From the NCBI GenBank assembly GCA_903878085.1, contig CAIRGJ010000046.1, positions 1 to 64,000 on the forward strand: 64,000 nt of DNA, written 5' to 3'. The notes under the pieces were generated by a model that searched no databases, had not been told where the DNA came from, and worked only from the letters and a program-made list of their open reading frames with translations. This document shows positions 17,776-27,382 of this stretch, in pieces; position 1 is the stretch's first letter; each line of letters begins with the position of its first letter. Position numbers and translations under genes: made by a program. The stretch comes from an uncultured Hyphomicrobiales bacterium. GTDB taxonomy: Bacteria; Pseudomonadota; Alphaproteobacteria; Rhizobiales; Xanthobacteraceae.

Positions 17776-18696
17776 ATGCTCATCTGCGACGAATATCTGA
17801 CGCCGGCCTCACTGACCGAGGCCTTTGCCGCGATGGCGCAGCATCGCGGCCGCTATCGCGTCGTCGCCGGCTGTACCGATACGCTGCCCTGGGCGCGCGA
17901 GGGCCGCGCCGGCGACGTCAATATTCCGGCGCTGATCGATATTACGAAGATCCCGGAATTGAACGAACTGCGCATCGACGAGCGCCGCGTGCGGCTCGGC
18001 GCCGCGACGCCGATCCAGCGCTTTCTCGACGATGCGGCGCTGGGCCACGCGCTGCCCGCGACGCCGCGCTGCGCGGTGTGGTTCGCCGACGACCAGATCC
18101 GCGCCCAGGCCACCATTGGCGGCAATATCGTCAATGCCTCGCCGGCAGCCGATATTACGCCCTGCCTCGCCGCGCATGACGCGACGCTCGAACTGGCGTC
18201 GTTGCAGGGCGGCAAGATCGTAAAGCGCACCATGCCGTTGGGTGAATTCCTGACCGGTCCAGGCAAGACCCAGCTTGCCGATGGCGAGTTGCTGACCGCG
18301 GTCGAATGCGATGCGCTGCCGGGTTATGGCGGCAGTTTCGAGAAGGTCGGCCATCGCCGCTCGCTGGTGATTTCCGTGGTCTGCCTGGCGGTGCTGGTGA
18401 AGCTCGACGCCGAGGGACGAAAGTTCGACGACGTACGGCTCGCCATTGCCGGCATCCGGCCAATCCCGCGCCGGCTGCGCGAGATAGAGGATTTCCTGCG
18501 CAGCAAGACGTTGACAGGTGCGCTGCTTGAGGAAGCGGCCGACCTGCCGCTCGATCTGGTGCAATCGCGCACGCGCCAGGAATACCGCCGCGACGTGGTG
18601 CGCGGCTTCCTGATGCGCGGGTTGATCAGCGCCGCCAAGCGCGCCGGCGCGCATCCCGATGGCCTCACCACCGCGATGGAGGCGGCCTATGGTTGA
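17776..18696 (+). CDS. Molybdenum hydroxylase FAD-binding (medium) subunit, CoxM-like
   Basis: A 306-residue FAD subunit of the xanthine dehydrogenase / CO dehydrogenase family. The FAD contacts are RVVAGCTDTLPWA, ATIGGNIVNASPAADITP and ADGELLTAVE, with a CODH_FAD_C-like C-terminus from YGGSFEKVGHRR. It passes electrons from the iron-sulfur domain to NAD or another acceptor. It overlaps the next gene by 8 bp (ATGGTTGA), so the subunits are translationally coupled. Length is normal for CoxM. Confidence 0.9.
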   Translation: MLICDEYLTPASLTEAFAAMAQHRGRYRVVAGCTDTLPWAREGRAGDVNIPALIDITKIPELNELRIDERRVRLGAATPIQRFLDDAALGHALPATPRCAVWFADDQIRAQATIGGNIVNASPAADITPCLAAHDATLELASLQGGKIVKRTMPLGEFLTGPGKTQLADGELLTAVECDALPGYGGSFEKVGHRRSLVISVVCLAVLVKLDAEGRKFDDVRLAIAGIRPIPRRLREIEDFLRSKTLTGALLEEAADLPLDLVQSRTRQEYRRDVVRGFLMRGLISAAKRAGAHPDGLTTAMEAAYG

Positions 18697-20575
18697 TCTC
18701 CGCCTCGAGGCGACCGTCAACGGCCGCAAGATTTCACGCACGGCCAAGCCGCATCAGCGGCTGCTCGATTTTATCCGCGACGATCTCAATTTGACAGGCA
18801 ACAAGGAAGGCTGCGGCGCCGGCGAGTGCGGCACCTGTTCCGTGTTCGTCGATGGCGTGCTGATGAAGTCCTGCCTGCTGCCGGTGGCGAAGGCGCAAGG
18901 CGCGCAGATCGATACCATTGAATCGCTGGCCAAGACCGGCGAATTGAGCGTGCTGCAAAAGGCTTTCCACAAGGCCGGCGCCAGCCAGTGCGGCTACTGC
19001 ATTCCCGGCATGGTGATGGCGGCGACCGCGGCGCTGCGGATCAATCCCTTTGCCGACCGCGAAGAGATCAAGGAACGGCTTGGCGGCAATATCTGCCGCT
19101 GCACCGGCTATCAAAAGATTTTCGATGCCGTCGAACTGGCGCGCGACGTGCAGAACGGCCGCCTGCCGGCGACCGCCTTGCTGGAAACCGACACCGAGGA
19201 CGGCGAGGTGATCGGCAAGAACGTGCGGCGCATCGATGCGCCGAGCAAGGTTTCCGGCAAGCTCAAATATGCCGGCGACATGACCATGCCGGGCATGTTG
19301 CATGTGCAGGTGCTGCGCTCGCCGCATGCTCATGCGCGTATTGTTTCAATCGATGTATCAGCAGCGGAAGCGATGGACGGTATCGAAGGCGTCGTCACCA
19401 GCGCCGACGTGCCGGGGCAGGACGGCTTCGGCGTCTTCGTGCACGATCAGCCGGTGATGGCGCGCGGCAAGGTGCGTTATGTCGGCGAAGCGGTGGCGGC
19501 GGTGGCGGCAGAAGACGCAATGACGGCCAAGCGCGCGCTGGCGGCGATCAAGGTGGTCTACGCGCCGCTCGCGCCGGTGTTCGACGCGGAAGAGGCCATG
19601 CGCCCCGGCGCGCCCGTGGTGCATGACTATGCGCCGGACAATATCACCAAGCACATCCCGATCCGCGTCGGCGACGTCGAGAAGGGCTTTGCCGAATCCG
19701 ATCTCGTGCTCGAGGAAACCTATTCGACCCAGGCGATCGAGCACGCCTATCTCGAGCCGGAAGCGGGCTTATCTTACGTCGATCCCGATGGCGTCGTCGT
19801 GGTCGTGTCGCCGAGCCAGAACATCACCCATCACCGCCATATGCTGGCGCGCATCATCGCCAAACCGATCAGCAAAGTGCGCTTCATTATGAGTCCGGTC
19901 GGCGGCGGCTTCGGCGGCAAAGAGGACATGATCTATCAGGGCATGCTGGCGCTGCTGGCGATGAAGACGCAGCGCCCGGTGCGGCTGGTGTTCACCCGCG
20001 AAGAGTCGATCATCTCCACCGCCAAGCGCCACCCCTCGCGCACCACGTTGCGCATGGGCCTGATGCGCGACGGCCGCATCCGCGCGCTCGACATGCGCAT
20101 GGTCTGCGACGGCGGCGCTTACGGATTGTCGACCGAGGGCGTCATGCGCAAGGCGGCGATCCTGGCGGCCGGGCCCTATGTTATCCCGAACGTGAAGGTC
20201 GATACCTACGGCATCTACACCAACAATACGCCGTCCGGCGCGTTTAGATCGTTCGGTGCGCTGCAGACGGCGTTCGCGACCGAGAGTCATCTCGACATCG
20301 CCGCCGAGCGCTTGGGTCTCGACCCGTTCCAAATTCGCCGCATCAACGCGATGCGCGACGGCGCCACCACGCACACCAAGGCCAAGCTCGGCACCGTCAG
20401 CCTGACGCGGGCGCTCGATGCCGCCGAGAAGGCGTCCGGCTGGGAAGCCGGCAGCCCGACTATGCGCGGCGGCACGCGGGGCGATTTGGCGCACGACGAT
20501 GTCCGTCCGGCGGTGTCGCTCGGCGCGCGTTTCGCCGCCGACGGCAAAGGCGGAAAGCAAGAGGCGGCAGAGTAA
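18689..20575 (+). CDS. Fused [2Fe-2S] subunit and N-terminal half of the molybdopterin large subunit
   Basis: A 628-residue fusion. Residues about 1-160 form a CoxS-type domain with CGAGECGTCSVFVDG (plant-type cluster) and SQCGYCIPG ... GGNICRCTGYQ (second cluster). From about residue 175 the a/b-hammerhead domain of the large subunit begins (RRIDAPSKVSGKLKYAGD). It is followed by the first molybdopterin-binding region with VGGGFGGKEDM and SGAFRSFG. The protein stops near the middle of a normal large subunit; the rest is the next gene, whose ATG overlaps this stop (TAATG). The usual catalytic glutamate is on the second polypeptide. The split looks genuine rather than a frameshift, because both ends are clean. 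Confidence 0.88.
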   Translation: MVDLRLEATVNGRKISRTAKPHQRLLDFIRDDLNLTGNKEGCGAGECGTCSVFVDGVLMKSCLLPVAKAQGAQIDTIESLAKTGELSVLQKAFHKAGASQCGYCIPGMVMAATAALRINPFADREEIKERLGGNICRCTGYQKIFDAVELARDVQNGRLPATALLETDTEDGEVIGKNVRRIDAPSKVSGKLKYAGDMTMPGMLHVQVLRSPHAHARIVSIDVSAAEAMDGIEGVVTSADVPGQDGFGVFVHDQPVMARGKVRYVGEAVAAVAAEDAMTAKRALAAIKVVYAPLAPVFDAEEAMRPGAPVVHDYAPDNITKHIPIRVGDVEKGFAESDLVLEETYSTQAIEHAYLEPEAGLSYVDPDGVVVVVSPSQNITHHRHMLARIIAKPISKVRFIMSPVGGGFGGKEDMIYQGMLALLAMKTQRPVRLVFTREESIISTAKRHPSRTTLRMGLMRDGRIRALDMRMVCDGGAYGLSTEGVMRKAAILAAGPYVIPNVKVDTYGIYTNNTPSGAFRSFGALQTAFATESHLDIAAERLGLDPFQIRRINAMRDGATTHTKAKLGTVSLTRALDAAEKASGWEAGSPTMRGGTRGDLAHDDVRPAVSLGARFAADGKGGKQEAAE

Positions 20576-21573
20576 TGGCCCGCAAGCGTGGACGAGGCAT
20601 GGCCGCCTGCTGGTACGGCATCGCGCGCACCGCGGCGGTCGATCGCGCCGGCGCCTGGGCCGAGATCGACGATGGCGGCAGCGCCAAGATCATCACCGGC
20701 GTCACCGAGATCGGCGAGGGCATTCTCACCGTGCTGGCGCAGATCGCGGCGCACGAAATGGGCGTGAAGCCCGAGCACGTCGTGATCGGCGATAACGATA
20801 CCGGCCGCTCGCCGGAAGCGGCACACGCCGGCGCCAGCCGCCAGACTTATATGATCGGCAATGTGGTCGCGCTGGCCTCGCGCGAGGCGCGCAAGCGGCT
20901 GGTCGAGGTGATGGCCGACGTGTGGGACGTCGAGGTCGAGACGATACGCACCGGCAACGGCGAGATCTGGGCCGAGAACACCAACCATCGCATCAGCATG
21001 GGCGAGGCCGTGACCTTCGCCAAAGGCCGCGGCGTCGTGCCGGTCGGCTCCGCGACCTTCGGCACCGACACCACCGGGCTCGATCCGGTCGACGGCTCGG
21101 GCAATCCCTGGCAGGCCTATGTGTTCGGCTGCCAGGTCGCCGAGGTCGAAGTCGATACCGTGACCGGCGAGGTGCAGGTGCTCGGCGTCTGGGCGGCGCA
21201 CGACGTCGGCCGCGCCGTCAATCCGCAGGGCGTCGAAGGCCAGATCGAGGGCGGCATCGTGCAGGCGCTCGGCCAGGCGCTGATGGAAGACTACGAACTC
21301 AAGGACGGCCACACCTCGACCTCGGGTTTCGCCAAATACATTCTGCCGACGTCGCTCGACGTGCCGCGCGTCAACTCCATCATCATCGAGGACCCCGACC
21401 CGATCGGGCCGCTGGGCGTCAAGGGCATCGGCGAGCCGGCCATGGTGCCGACCATTCCGGCGGTGATGAACGCGATCTACGACGCCGTCGGGGTGCGCAT
21501 TTTCGATCTGCCGGCGACGCCGGAAAAAGTTCTGATGGCGATCCGCGCCAAAGAACGCGAAGCAGCCGAGTAA
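20575..21573 (+). CDS. C-terminal half of the molybdopterin large subunit (molybdenum hydroxylase)
   Basis: A 332-residue protein equal to the second molybdopterin-binding region of xanthine dehydrogenase-type large subunits. It runs from RGRGMAACWYGIARTAA through TGVTEIGEGILTVLAQIAA and HAGASRQTYMIGNV to GVKGIGEPAMVPTIPAVMNA, whose Glu is the catalytic base. It must pair with the preceding polypeptide to complete the active site. Start and stop overlap (TAATG), giving one-to-one coupling. The enzyme would hydroxylate a carbon of a carbonyl, N-heterocyclic or acyl substrate using water. Substrate unknown. Confidence 0.88.
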   Translation: MARKRGRGMAACWYGIARTAAVDRAGAWAEIDDGGSAKIITGVTEIGEGILTVLAQIAAHEMGVKPEHVVIGDNDTGRSPEAAHAGASRQTYMIGNVVALASREARKRLVEVMADVWDVEVETIRTGNGEIWAENTNHRISMGEAVTFAKGRGVVPVGSATFGTDTTGLDPVDGSGNPWQAYVFGCQVAEVEVDTVTGEVQVLGVWAAHDVGRAVNPQGVEGQIEGGIVQALGQALMEDYELKDGHTSTSGFAKYILPTSLDVPRVNSIIIEDPDPIGPLGVKGIGEPAMVPTIPAVMNAIYDAVGVRIFDLPATPEKVLMAIRAKEREAAE

Positions 21574-21584
21574 ACGAGGCGAGC

Positions 21585-22451
21585 ATGAGTACGGTTGCGA
21601 GCGTGGAGATGGATATCGGGGAAGTTCCGTTCACGGCGGATCTGTCGCGCATCCGGCAACTCGCCCGCTTGCTGCCGGGGCCGCTGCCGCTGGCGGTGAA
21701 TGGCATTCGCGTTGCGGCCAGCATCCGCCCCAACAAGTTCGTCATCCAAGGCGGCGACGACACGCTTGTCACCATGCCGCGCACGGCGTTTCAGGTGGTC
21801 TATCCGGACTGCACGGTGATGATCGATTCCGGCTTGGATCGGGAAACCCACGACTCGTTTTCCACGCCGGACAAGCGCGAGCCTTATTTCCCGGAAGCCT
21901 TCGCCAAGCTGCAACGTGCGCTCGACGCCGCACGCATGATCGTGCTGACGCATTTTCACGCCGACCATGTCGCGGGCGTCATCCGCGCCGCGAACTTCGA
22001 CGAACTCGCGGCCAAGACCGTCATCGGGGTCGCTACCGCGCAATGTCTGGTGGCCATGCCGCACAAGCCGCATCTGGCGATGACCGCGGAGCAGGTGAAC
22101 CGCTTCGTTATCCTGAACTACGGCGATTATTACCCAGTGGCGCCGGGCATCGTCCTGATCAAGGCAGCCGGCCATTCTGTCGATCATCAGATGGTCTACA
22201 TCGCCTTGCAGTCGGGCCGCGAGATTCTGCACAGCGTCGATGTCGGCTGGGTGCTGGAGAATATCCGCCTAGTCAAAGGCAAGGCTGCGCCCTGGGTCAA
22301 GGAAGACGTGCCCGCGGCGGTCGGCCAGCTGCGCTGGCTCAACAACATTCTGCGCAACGAAAAGAACGTCACGCTGCTGGTGACGCATGACGATGGGCTG
22401 TTCAACCGGCTCACCCAAGACGGTGTGCTTGGCGGCGAATTGGCTGTTTGA
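21585..22451 (+). CDS. MBL-fold metallo-hydrolase (lactonase-like)
   Basis: A 288-residue metallo-beta-lactamase-fold enzyme. The metal motif HxHxDH is THFHADHVAG. Further ligands fit AAGHSVDHQM and the Asp in LHSVDVGW, and the C-terminal His is in VTHDDGLF. The architecture matches dinuclear-zinc lactonases and related ester hydrolases. The ATG at 21585 follows ACGAGGCGAGC, 11 bp behind the molybdenum hydroxylase gene. In context it may open a lactone formed in the pathway; this is inference. Confidence 0.88.
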   Translation: MSTVASVEMDIGEVPFTADLSRIRQLARLLPGPLPLAVNGIRVAASIRPNKFVIQGGDDTLVTMPRTAFQVVYPDCTVMIDSGLDRETHDSFSTPDKREPYFPEAFAKLQRALDAARMIVLTHFHADHVAGVIRAANFDELAAKTVIGVATAQCLVAMPHKPHLAMTAEQVNRFVILNYGDYYPVAPGIVLIKAAGHSVDHQMVYIALQSGREILHSVDVGWVLENIRLVKGKAAPWVKEDVPAAVGQLRWLNNILRNEKNVTLLVTHDDGLFNRLTQDGVLGGELAV

Positions 22452-22498
22452 AGCAAGAAAGGCGCAACAAGCGCCACAAAAAGGGGATGGAGGAAACA

Positions 22499-23485
22499 AT
22501 GAACAAGATAGTTTTGGGCGGGGCGGCCTTGCTCGCGCTGCTGAGCCTTGCAGCGCCGGTCTATGCGCAGGGCTATCCGACGCGTCCTATCATGATGATC
22601 GTGCCGTTCCCGGCGGGCGGCCCGAGCGACACCGTGGCGCGCATCACCGCCGAAGGCATGAGCCGGCATCTCGGTCAGAGCATCATCATCGAAAACGTCG
22701 GCGGCGCCGGCGGCACGCTCGGCGCGTCGCGCGCGGCCGGCGCGGACCCGGATGGCTACACCATCATGGCGGTGAGTATGGGCGCCCATGTTTCCGCGCC
22801 GGTATTTTACCCGAACCTGCGCTATGACCCGCGCACGGATTTCGAGCCGGTCGGGCTGACCGCCAACGCGCCGGCGGCCATCGCGGCGAAAAAGGATTTG
22901 CCGGTCAACAATCTCAAGGAATTCATCGCCTACGTTAAACAGCACGGCGCGGATGTGAAACAGGCGCATGGCGGCATCGGCGCCACCTCGCACATGGCCT
23001 GCCTGCTGTTCAACACGCTGTTCGATTTGCATCCGACCTTGGTCGCCTATCGCGGCACGGGACCTGCGGTGAACGATCTGATCGGCGGTCACGTCGACTA
23101 TTATTGCGAGCAGGCGGTCAGCATCGCGCCGGGCGCCAAAGGCGGGCTGATCAAGGCGCTGGTGGTTTCCGGCAATGAACGGCTGGCGGCGCTGCCGGAC
23201 GTGCCGACGGCCAAGGAAGCCGGCGCGCCGGACTTTCAGCTCAATGTCTGGAGCGGCGTGTTCGCGCCCAAAGGCACGCCGAAAGACGTGATCGCCAAGC
23301 TGAGCGAGGCGCTCGACAAGACGCTGCAAGAGCCCGGCACCGGCGAAAAACTCGCCAAGCGTGGCGGCACCGTGCCGGGTAAGGCCGAGCGCGGCCCTGA
23401 GCATCTGCGCAAGCTGGTGCACGACGACATGGACCGCTGGGCGCCGATCCTGAAGTCGGCCGCGGCCGAGAACAAACCGAACTGA
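22499..23485 (+). CDS. Bug/TctC family substrate-binding protein
   Basis: A 328-residue periplasmic binding protein. The ATG at 22499 is preceded by GGAGGAAAC and gives a signal peptide MNKIVLGGAALLALLSLAAP ending at YAQG. The mature part shows YPTRPIMMIVPFPAGGPSDT, ENVGGAGGTLGAS and ADPDGYT. It lies within the catabolic run and probably collects the pathway substrate, though no TctAB permease is near. A frame opening at 22448 lacks a ribosome site. Confidence 0.92.
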   Translation: MNKIVLGGAALLALLSLAAPVYAQGYPTRPIMMIVPFPAGGPSDTVARITAEGMSRHLGQSIIIENVGGAGGTLGASRAAGADPDGYTIMAVSMGAHVSAPVFYPNLRYDPRTDFEPVGLTANAPAAIAAKKDLPVNNLKEFIAYVKQHGADVKQAHGGIGATSHMACLLFNTLFDLHPTLVAYRGTGPAVNDLIGGHVDYYCEQAVSIAPGAKGGLIKALVVSGNERLAALPDVPTAKEAGAPDFQLNVWSGVFAPKGTPKDVIAKLSEALDKTLQEPGTGEKLAKRGGTVPGKAERGPEHLRKLVHDDMDRWAPILKSAAAENKPN

Positions 23486-23509
23486 AATCACCCAAGAAGA
23501 AAAGAACTT

Positions 23510-24520
23510 ATGACAATGAAGCCGCTGCGTGTTGCCGTTTTAGGGATTGGCTGGTGGTCGGACGTCTTGGCCGACGCCTGCAAGCGTTCCAACCTGTTCG
23601 ATATCGCCACCTGTTTCACGCGCTCGCCCGACAAGCGTGCCGCGTTTGCGGCAAAATACGGTTGCGCGCAGGCCGAGAGCTATGACGCGATCCTGAAGGA
23701 TCCCTCGATCGAAGCCATCATCAATACCACGCCCAACAACATCCATCTCGAGACCACCGCGCAGGCGGCGGCCGCCGGCAAGCACGTCTTCCTGGACAAG
23801 CCGATCGCCAACACCGTGGCCGAAGGCCTGGCCATCGCGCGGGTCTGCGAAAAGGCCGGCGTGGTGCTGGCGCTGGGCTATCAGCGCCGGCGCGAGAGCC
23901 ATTTCCGCTGGATCAAGGCTGAGATCGACGCCGGGCGCTTCGGCAAACTGGTGCAGGCCGAAGGCAATATCAGCCGCGACCGGCTCGGCAAGATCGACCT
24001 GTCGTCATGGCGCTATCAGGCCTCAGGCATGCCGGGCGGCGTCATGCTGCAGATCGGCATCCACTACGTCGACGTGCTGGAATTCCTGATGGGGCCGGTC
24101 AAGCGCGTGTCGGGCATGTCGAACCGGCTGGTGCTGCCCGGCGACAATCCGGATGTCGCCAATCTCATTCTCGAGCACGAGAGCGGCGCGATTTCCAACC
24201 TGACGGCGTCCTACGCCTCGGCGTCGGAATATTACATGATGAACGTCTACGGCAAGGAAGCCACCGCCTATTACGACTTGTTCAACGGCCTGCGCCATCT
24301 CAAGCGCGGCGAGACCAAGGCTGCGCCGGTCAAGACCGAGACGAACGACGCCATTCGCGAGGAGCTCGACGAGTTCGTGCATTGCGTCCGTGACGGCATC
24401 AAGCCGGAAACCGACGGCTATTGGGCCTCGCGTAATTTGGCGGTGATCAAGGCCGGTGTCCGCAGCGCGCGCGAAGGCCGCGCCATCGATGTCGCCGACG
24501 TTCTGGCGGGCGAGGAGTAG
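23510..24520 (+). CDS. Gfo/Idh/MocA family oxidoreductase
   Basis: A 336-residue NAD(P)-dependent sugar or cyclitol dehydrogenase-like protein. The nucleotide motif VLGIGWWSDVLADA is degenerate compared with GxGxxG. The EKP block appears as FLDKPIANT (Glu to Asp), and the catalytic-region histidine is in QIGIHYVDVLEFLMG. The C-terminal sheet is normal. It is placed between the Bug protein and the hydrolase gene, 2 bp before the latter. A second family member lies at 27383 on the other strand. Family clear, substrate unknown. Confidence 0.88.
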   Translation: MTMKPLRVAVLGIGWWSDVLADACKRSNLFDIATCFTRSPDKRAAFAAKYGCAQAESYDAILKDPSIEAIINTTPNNIHLETTAQAAAAGKHVFLDKPIANTVAEGLAIARVCEKAGVVLALGYQRRRESHFRWIKAEIDAGRFGKLVQAEGNISRDRLGKIDLSSWRYQASGMPGGVMLQIGIHYVDVLEFLMGPVKRVSGMSNRLVLPGDNPDVANLILEHESGAISNLTASYASASEYYMMNVYGKEATAYYDLFNGLRHLKRGETKAAPVKTETNDAIREELDEFVHCVRDGIKPETDGYWASRNLAVIKAGVRSAREGRAIDVADVLAGEE

Positions 24521-24522
24521 CC

Positions 24523-25332
24523 GTGCGGGTCGATGTCGGCGAACTCACGCTGAATTACGAGGAATGCGGGCAGGGGCCTGCCTTCCTGTTCATTCCAGGA
24601 TTGGTCGGGCTGCTCAATGCCTGGGAATTCCAGATGGCGGAATTCTCCAAGCGCTATCGCTGCATTTCGTTCGATCATCGCGGCGCTGGCGACAGCGATA
24701 AGCCCAAAGATGCCTATTCGACGCAGGCGCTGGCGCGCGACGCCATCGCGCTGCTCGACAAACTCGGCATCGAGAAGGCGCACGTGGCGGGCACCTCGAC
24801 CGGCGGCTGCGTGCTGCAGAACCTCGCCATCGACTATCCGGACCGCCTGAACTGCTGCGTGTTCTCCAACACCTGGGTCAAGGCCGACGAGTACATTACG
24901 CGGGTGCAGATGACGCGCAAGCGCATCGCGCTGGCTTATGGGCCGGAGGAATACGTCAAGGTGTCGTCGCTGTTCACCAACGGCGCCATGCAATTTCGTT
25001 ACAATCTCGACAAGGTGATGGAGCTGGAACAGCGCGCGCTCAAGACCGTGGCGCCGGTCGAGGTGCTGGCCGGCCGGCTCGACATGACGTTGTCACACGA
25101 CCGCTCGGGCGAATTGCACAAGATCAAGAATCCGTCGCTGATCATCGGCACGCGCGACGACGCCACGGTGCCGTCTTATCAGTCGGAGGATCTGCACAAG
25201 GCGGTGGCCGATTCGAAACTTGTGATCGTCGAAGAGGGCGGCCACTATTCGTATCGCCGTCATTGGCAGGAGTGGAATCCGATCGTGGATGCCTTCCTGC
25301 GCGAACAAGAGGGCCAAGAGGACAAAGCCTGA
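24523..25332 (+). CDS. Alpha/beta hydrolase
   Basis: A 269-residue hydrolase with an intact triad pattern: AGTSTGGCVLQ nucleophile elbow, GTRDDATVPS acid and EEGGHYSYRR histidine. The FIPGLVGLLNAW segment is the oxyanion hole, and FDHRGAGDSDKP is the classic strand-4 loop. It starts with GTG after GGAGTAGCC and shares 1 bp with the next gene (TGATG). It resembles C-C bond hydrolases and lactonases such as PcaD. It probably acts on a ring-opened or lactone intermediate here. Confidence 0.88.
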   Translation: MRVDVGELTLNYEECGQGPAFLFIPGLVGLLNAWEFQMAEFSKRYRCISFDHRGAGDSDKPKDAYSTQALARDAIALLDKLGIEKAHVAGTSTGGCVLQNLAIDYPDRLNCCVFSNTWVKADEYITRVQMTRKRIALAYGPEEYVKVSSLFTNGAMQFRYNLDKVMELEQRALKTVAPVEVLAGRLDMTLSHDRSGELHKIKNPSLIIGTRDDATVPSYQSEDLHKAVADSKLVIVEEGGHYSYRRHWQEWNPIVDAFLREQEGQEDKA

Positions 25333-27218
25333 TGCTCGATCCGAAAACAGCCGATCCGCGCGCCGAGGCCCGCAGCCGCGCCCGCGCGATTCACCAAGCC
25401 GGCGGCCTGGAACAAGCGCTGGCCAAAGGCAGCCTGCCGAAGCTGATCGAGTGCACGCTGTCGGAAGCGCTGGTGCTCGGCCTGCTCAAGCAGGGCGTGC
25501 GCAAATATTTCGCCATCTTCGGCCACGGCTCGACCGATTTGGGCGACGTGCTGCGGGTCTATGAGGAAGAAGGCGCCACGCGCACCGTCAATTGCCGCAA
25601 CGAAGTCGAGATGGCGCACGCCGCCACCGCGCTGCGCTGGCAATACGGCGAATTGTCCGCGGTGGTGACGTCGATCGGGCCGGGCGCGTTGCAGGCGATG
25701 GCCGGTTCGCTGGCCGCGGCGTCGAATGGCGTCGGCGTCTATCACATCTACGGCGACGAGACGACCTTCGGCGAAGGCTACAACATGCAGCAGGTGCCGA
25801 AGCAAGAGCAGGGCCTGTTCGGCCGCATGACGGCGATCATGGGGCAGTCTTACGTGCTGCATACGCCGGAAGGTTTGCGCGACGCGCTGCGCCGCGGCGC
25901 GCTGTGCGTGAACCATCCTTATCGCGCAAGTCCCTTCTATCTGCTGCTGCCGCTCAACACCCAACCGGCGAAGATGACGTTGAATTTGGCGGGCTTGCCG
26001 GCGCGGCCGGATGTGCCGAAGCTGGCGCCTGCCGGCGATACGGCGCTCGATCAGGCGGCAAAGTTGATCGCCGGGGCGGGCAAGGTCGTCATCAAGGCCG
26101 GCGGCGGCACGCGCGGGCATGACGCTGCGGTACGGCGGCTGGCGGAAGCGGCCGGCGCCGCCGTGGTGCTGTCGCCCGGCTCGACCGGCGTGCTGCCCGA
26201 TGGGCACGCGCAGAACATGCATGTCGGCGGCTCGAAAGGCTCGATCAGCGGCAATTATGCCATGGCGGAAGCCGACCTGCTGATCGTGATCGGCTCGCGC
26301 GCGGTGTGCCAGGCCGATTGCTCCGGCATCGGCTACAAAAAGGCGCGGGCGGTCGTCAACATCAATGGCGATCTCGCCGACGCGTTGCATTACAACAAGA
26401 CCGTGGCGTTGATCGGCGATATCGGCGCGGTGGCGGAACGCCTCGCGGCCAAGCTGGACGCGGGCGTACTCAAGAACAAGCGCGCCTGGCTCGAGGCCTG
26501 CGCCGCCAAGAAGGCGGAATGGGCCGCTTTCAAGCGCCAGCGCTTCGAATGCCCGCCGCTGCAAGATGCGGTTTGGAAAAAATCGGTGCTGGGCCAGCCC
26601 GCCGCGATCAAGATCGTCGCCGACTTCGCCAAGCAGATCGGCGCCGCCAAGTTCTTCGACGCCGGCGACGTGCAGGCCAACGGTTTCCAGATCGTCGAGG
26701 ACGACCGCAGCGGCGACACCTTCACCGAAACCGGCGCGTCCTATATGGGCTTTGCCGTCAGCGCGCTGCTGGCCTCGGCGGCGGCGGACAGACCGCGTTA
26801 TTCAATGGCCTTTACTGGCGATGGCTCCTTCATGATGAATCCGCAGATCTTGATCGATGCGGTCGAGCACGGCGTGCGCGGCATGATCGTCATTTTCGAC
26901 AACCGCCGCATGGCGGCGATTACCGGGCTGCAACTCGCGCAGTACAACACCGAGTTCAAGACCAATGACCGCGTCGCGGTCGATTACGTGCAGCTCGCTA
27001 ATGCCGTCTCGGGCGTGTGCGCCGTGTGGGGCGGCGAGGATGCAGCAGCGTTGCGCGCGGCGCTGAAGGCCGCGCAGGCGCATGACGGCCTTAGCGTCGT
27101 CCATGTCCCGGTCTATTCCGGGCCGGACGAACGCGGCGGCCTCGGCGCCTGGGGACAGTGGAACGTCGGCAATTGGTGCGAGGACGTGCAGGCGGAGTGG
27201 ATCAAGCAGGATTTGTAA
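25332..27218 (+). CDS. Thiamine diphosphate-dependent enzyme, IolD-like (cyclic diketone hydrolase / acetolactate synthase family)
   Basis: A 628-residue ThDP enzyme. The N-terminal domain has the cofactor-activating glutamate in NCRNEVEMAHAATAL. The middle domain binds nothing visible. The C-terminal domain has FTGDGSFMMNP ... VIFDNRRMAAITGLQLAQY, close to the metal-ThDP motif of IolD (trihydroxycyclohexanedione hydrolase). IolD relatives cut carbocyclic 1,2- or 1,3-diketones hydrolytically. With a cyclic-alcohol-type dehydrogenase and two Gfo/Idh genes near, ring cleavage of an alicyclic substrate is an attractive inference. Acetolactate synthase is less likely in this context. Confidence 0.85.
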   Translation: MLDPKTADPRAEARSRARAIHQAGGLEQALAKGSLPKLIECTLSEALVLGLLKQGVRKYFAIFGHGSTDLGDVLRVYEEEGATRTVNCRNEVEMAHAATALRWQYGELSAVVTSIGPGALQAMAGSLAAASNGVGVYHIYGDETTFGEGYNMQQVPKQEQGLFGRMTAIMGQSYVLHTPEGLRDALRRGALCVNHPYRASPFYLLLPLNTQPAKMTLNLAGLPARPDVPKLAPAGDTALDQAAKLIAGAGKVVIKAGGGTRGHDAAVRRLAEAAGAAVVLSPGSTGVLPDGHAQNMHVGGSKGSISGNYAMAEADLLIVIGSRAVCQADCSGIGYKKARAVVNINGDLADALHYNKTVALIGDIGAVAERLAAKLDAGVLKNKRAWLEACAAKKAEWAAFKRQRFECPPLQDAVWKKSVLGQPAAIKIVADFAKQIGAAKFFDAGDVQANGFQIVEDDRSGDTFTETGASYMGFAVSALLASAAADRPRYSMAFTGDGSFMMNPQILIDAVEHGVRGMIVIFDNRRMAAITGLQLAQYNTEFKTNDRVAVDYVQLANAVSGVCAVWGGEDAAALRAALKAAQAHDGLSVVHVPVYSGPDERGGLGAWGQWNVGNWCEDVQAEWIKQDL

Positions 27219-27221
27219 GCT

Positions 27222-27358
27222 CTCGCGTCCCGGGCGCAGCGCAGCACGGAGTGGTGCGCTGCAGAACCGGGACCGTCACAAATTCCGAATGTGAAACGGC
27301 CCCGGATCTGCGGTGCACCACGACGCTACGCTTCGTGCTGCACCGCGTCCGGGGAACG
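27222..27358. repeat. Dispersed intergenic repeat, family A, copy 2
   Basis: About 137 bp between the convergent stops at 27218 and 27383. It shares the central ATTCCGAATGTGAAACGG / TCTGCGGTGCACCA order and the CCCGGGCGCAGCGCAGCAC outer arm with copies at 2580 and 35525. Confidence 0.7.
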
Positions 27359-27382
27359 AAAACGTCCCTCTCAGGACAACAT

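Noticed and set aside
17640-21573. Repeated C-terminal AAE endings in the alcohol dehydrogenase and both molybdenum large-subunit pieces
   Set aside because: Three similar short ends can arise by chance in Ala/Glu-rich proteins; no degradation tag or shared function can be supported.
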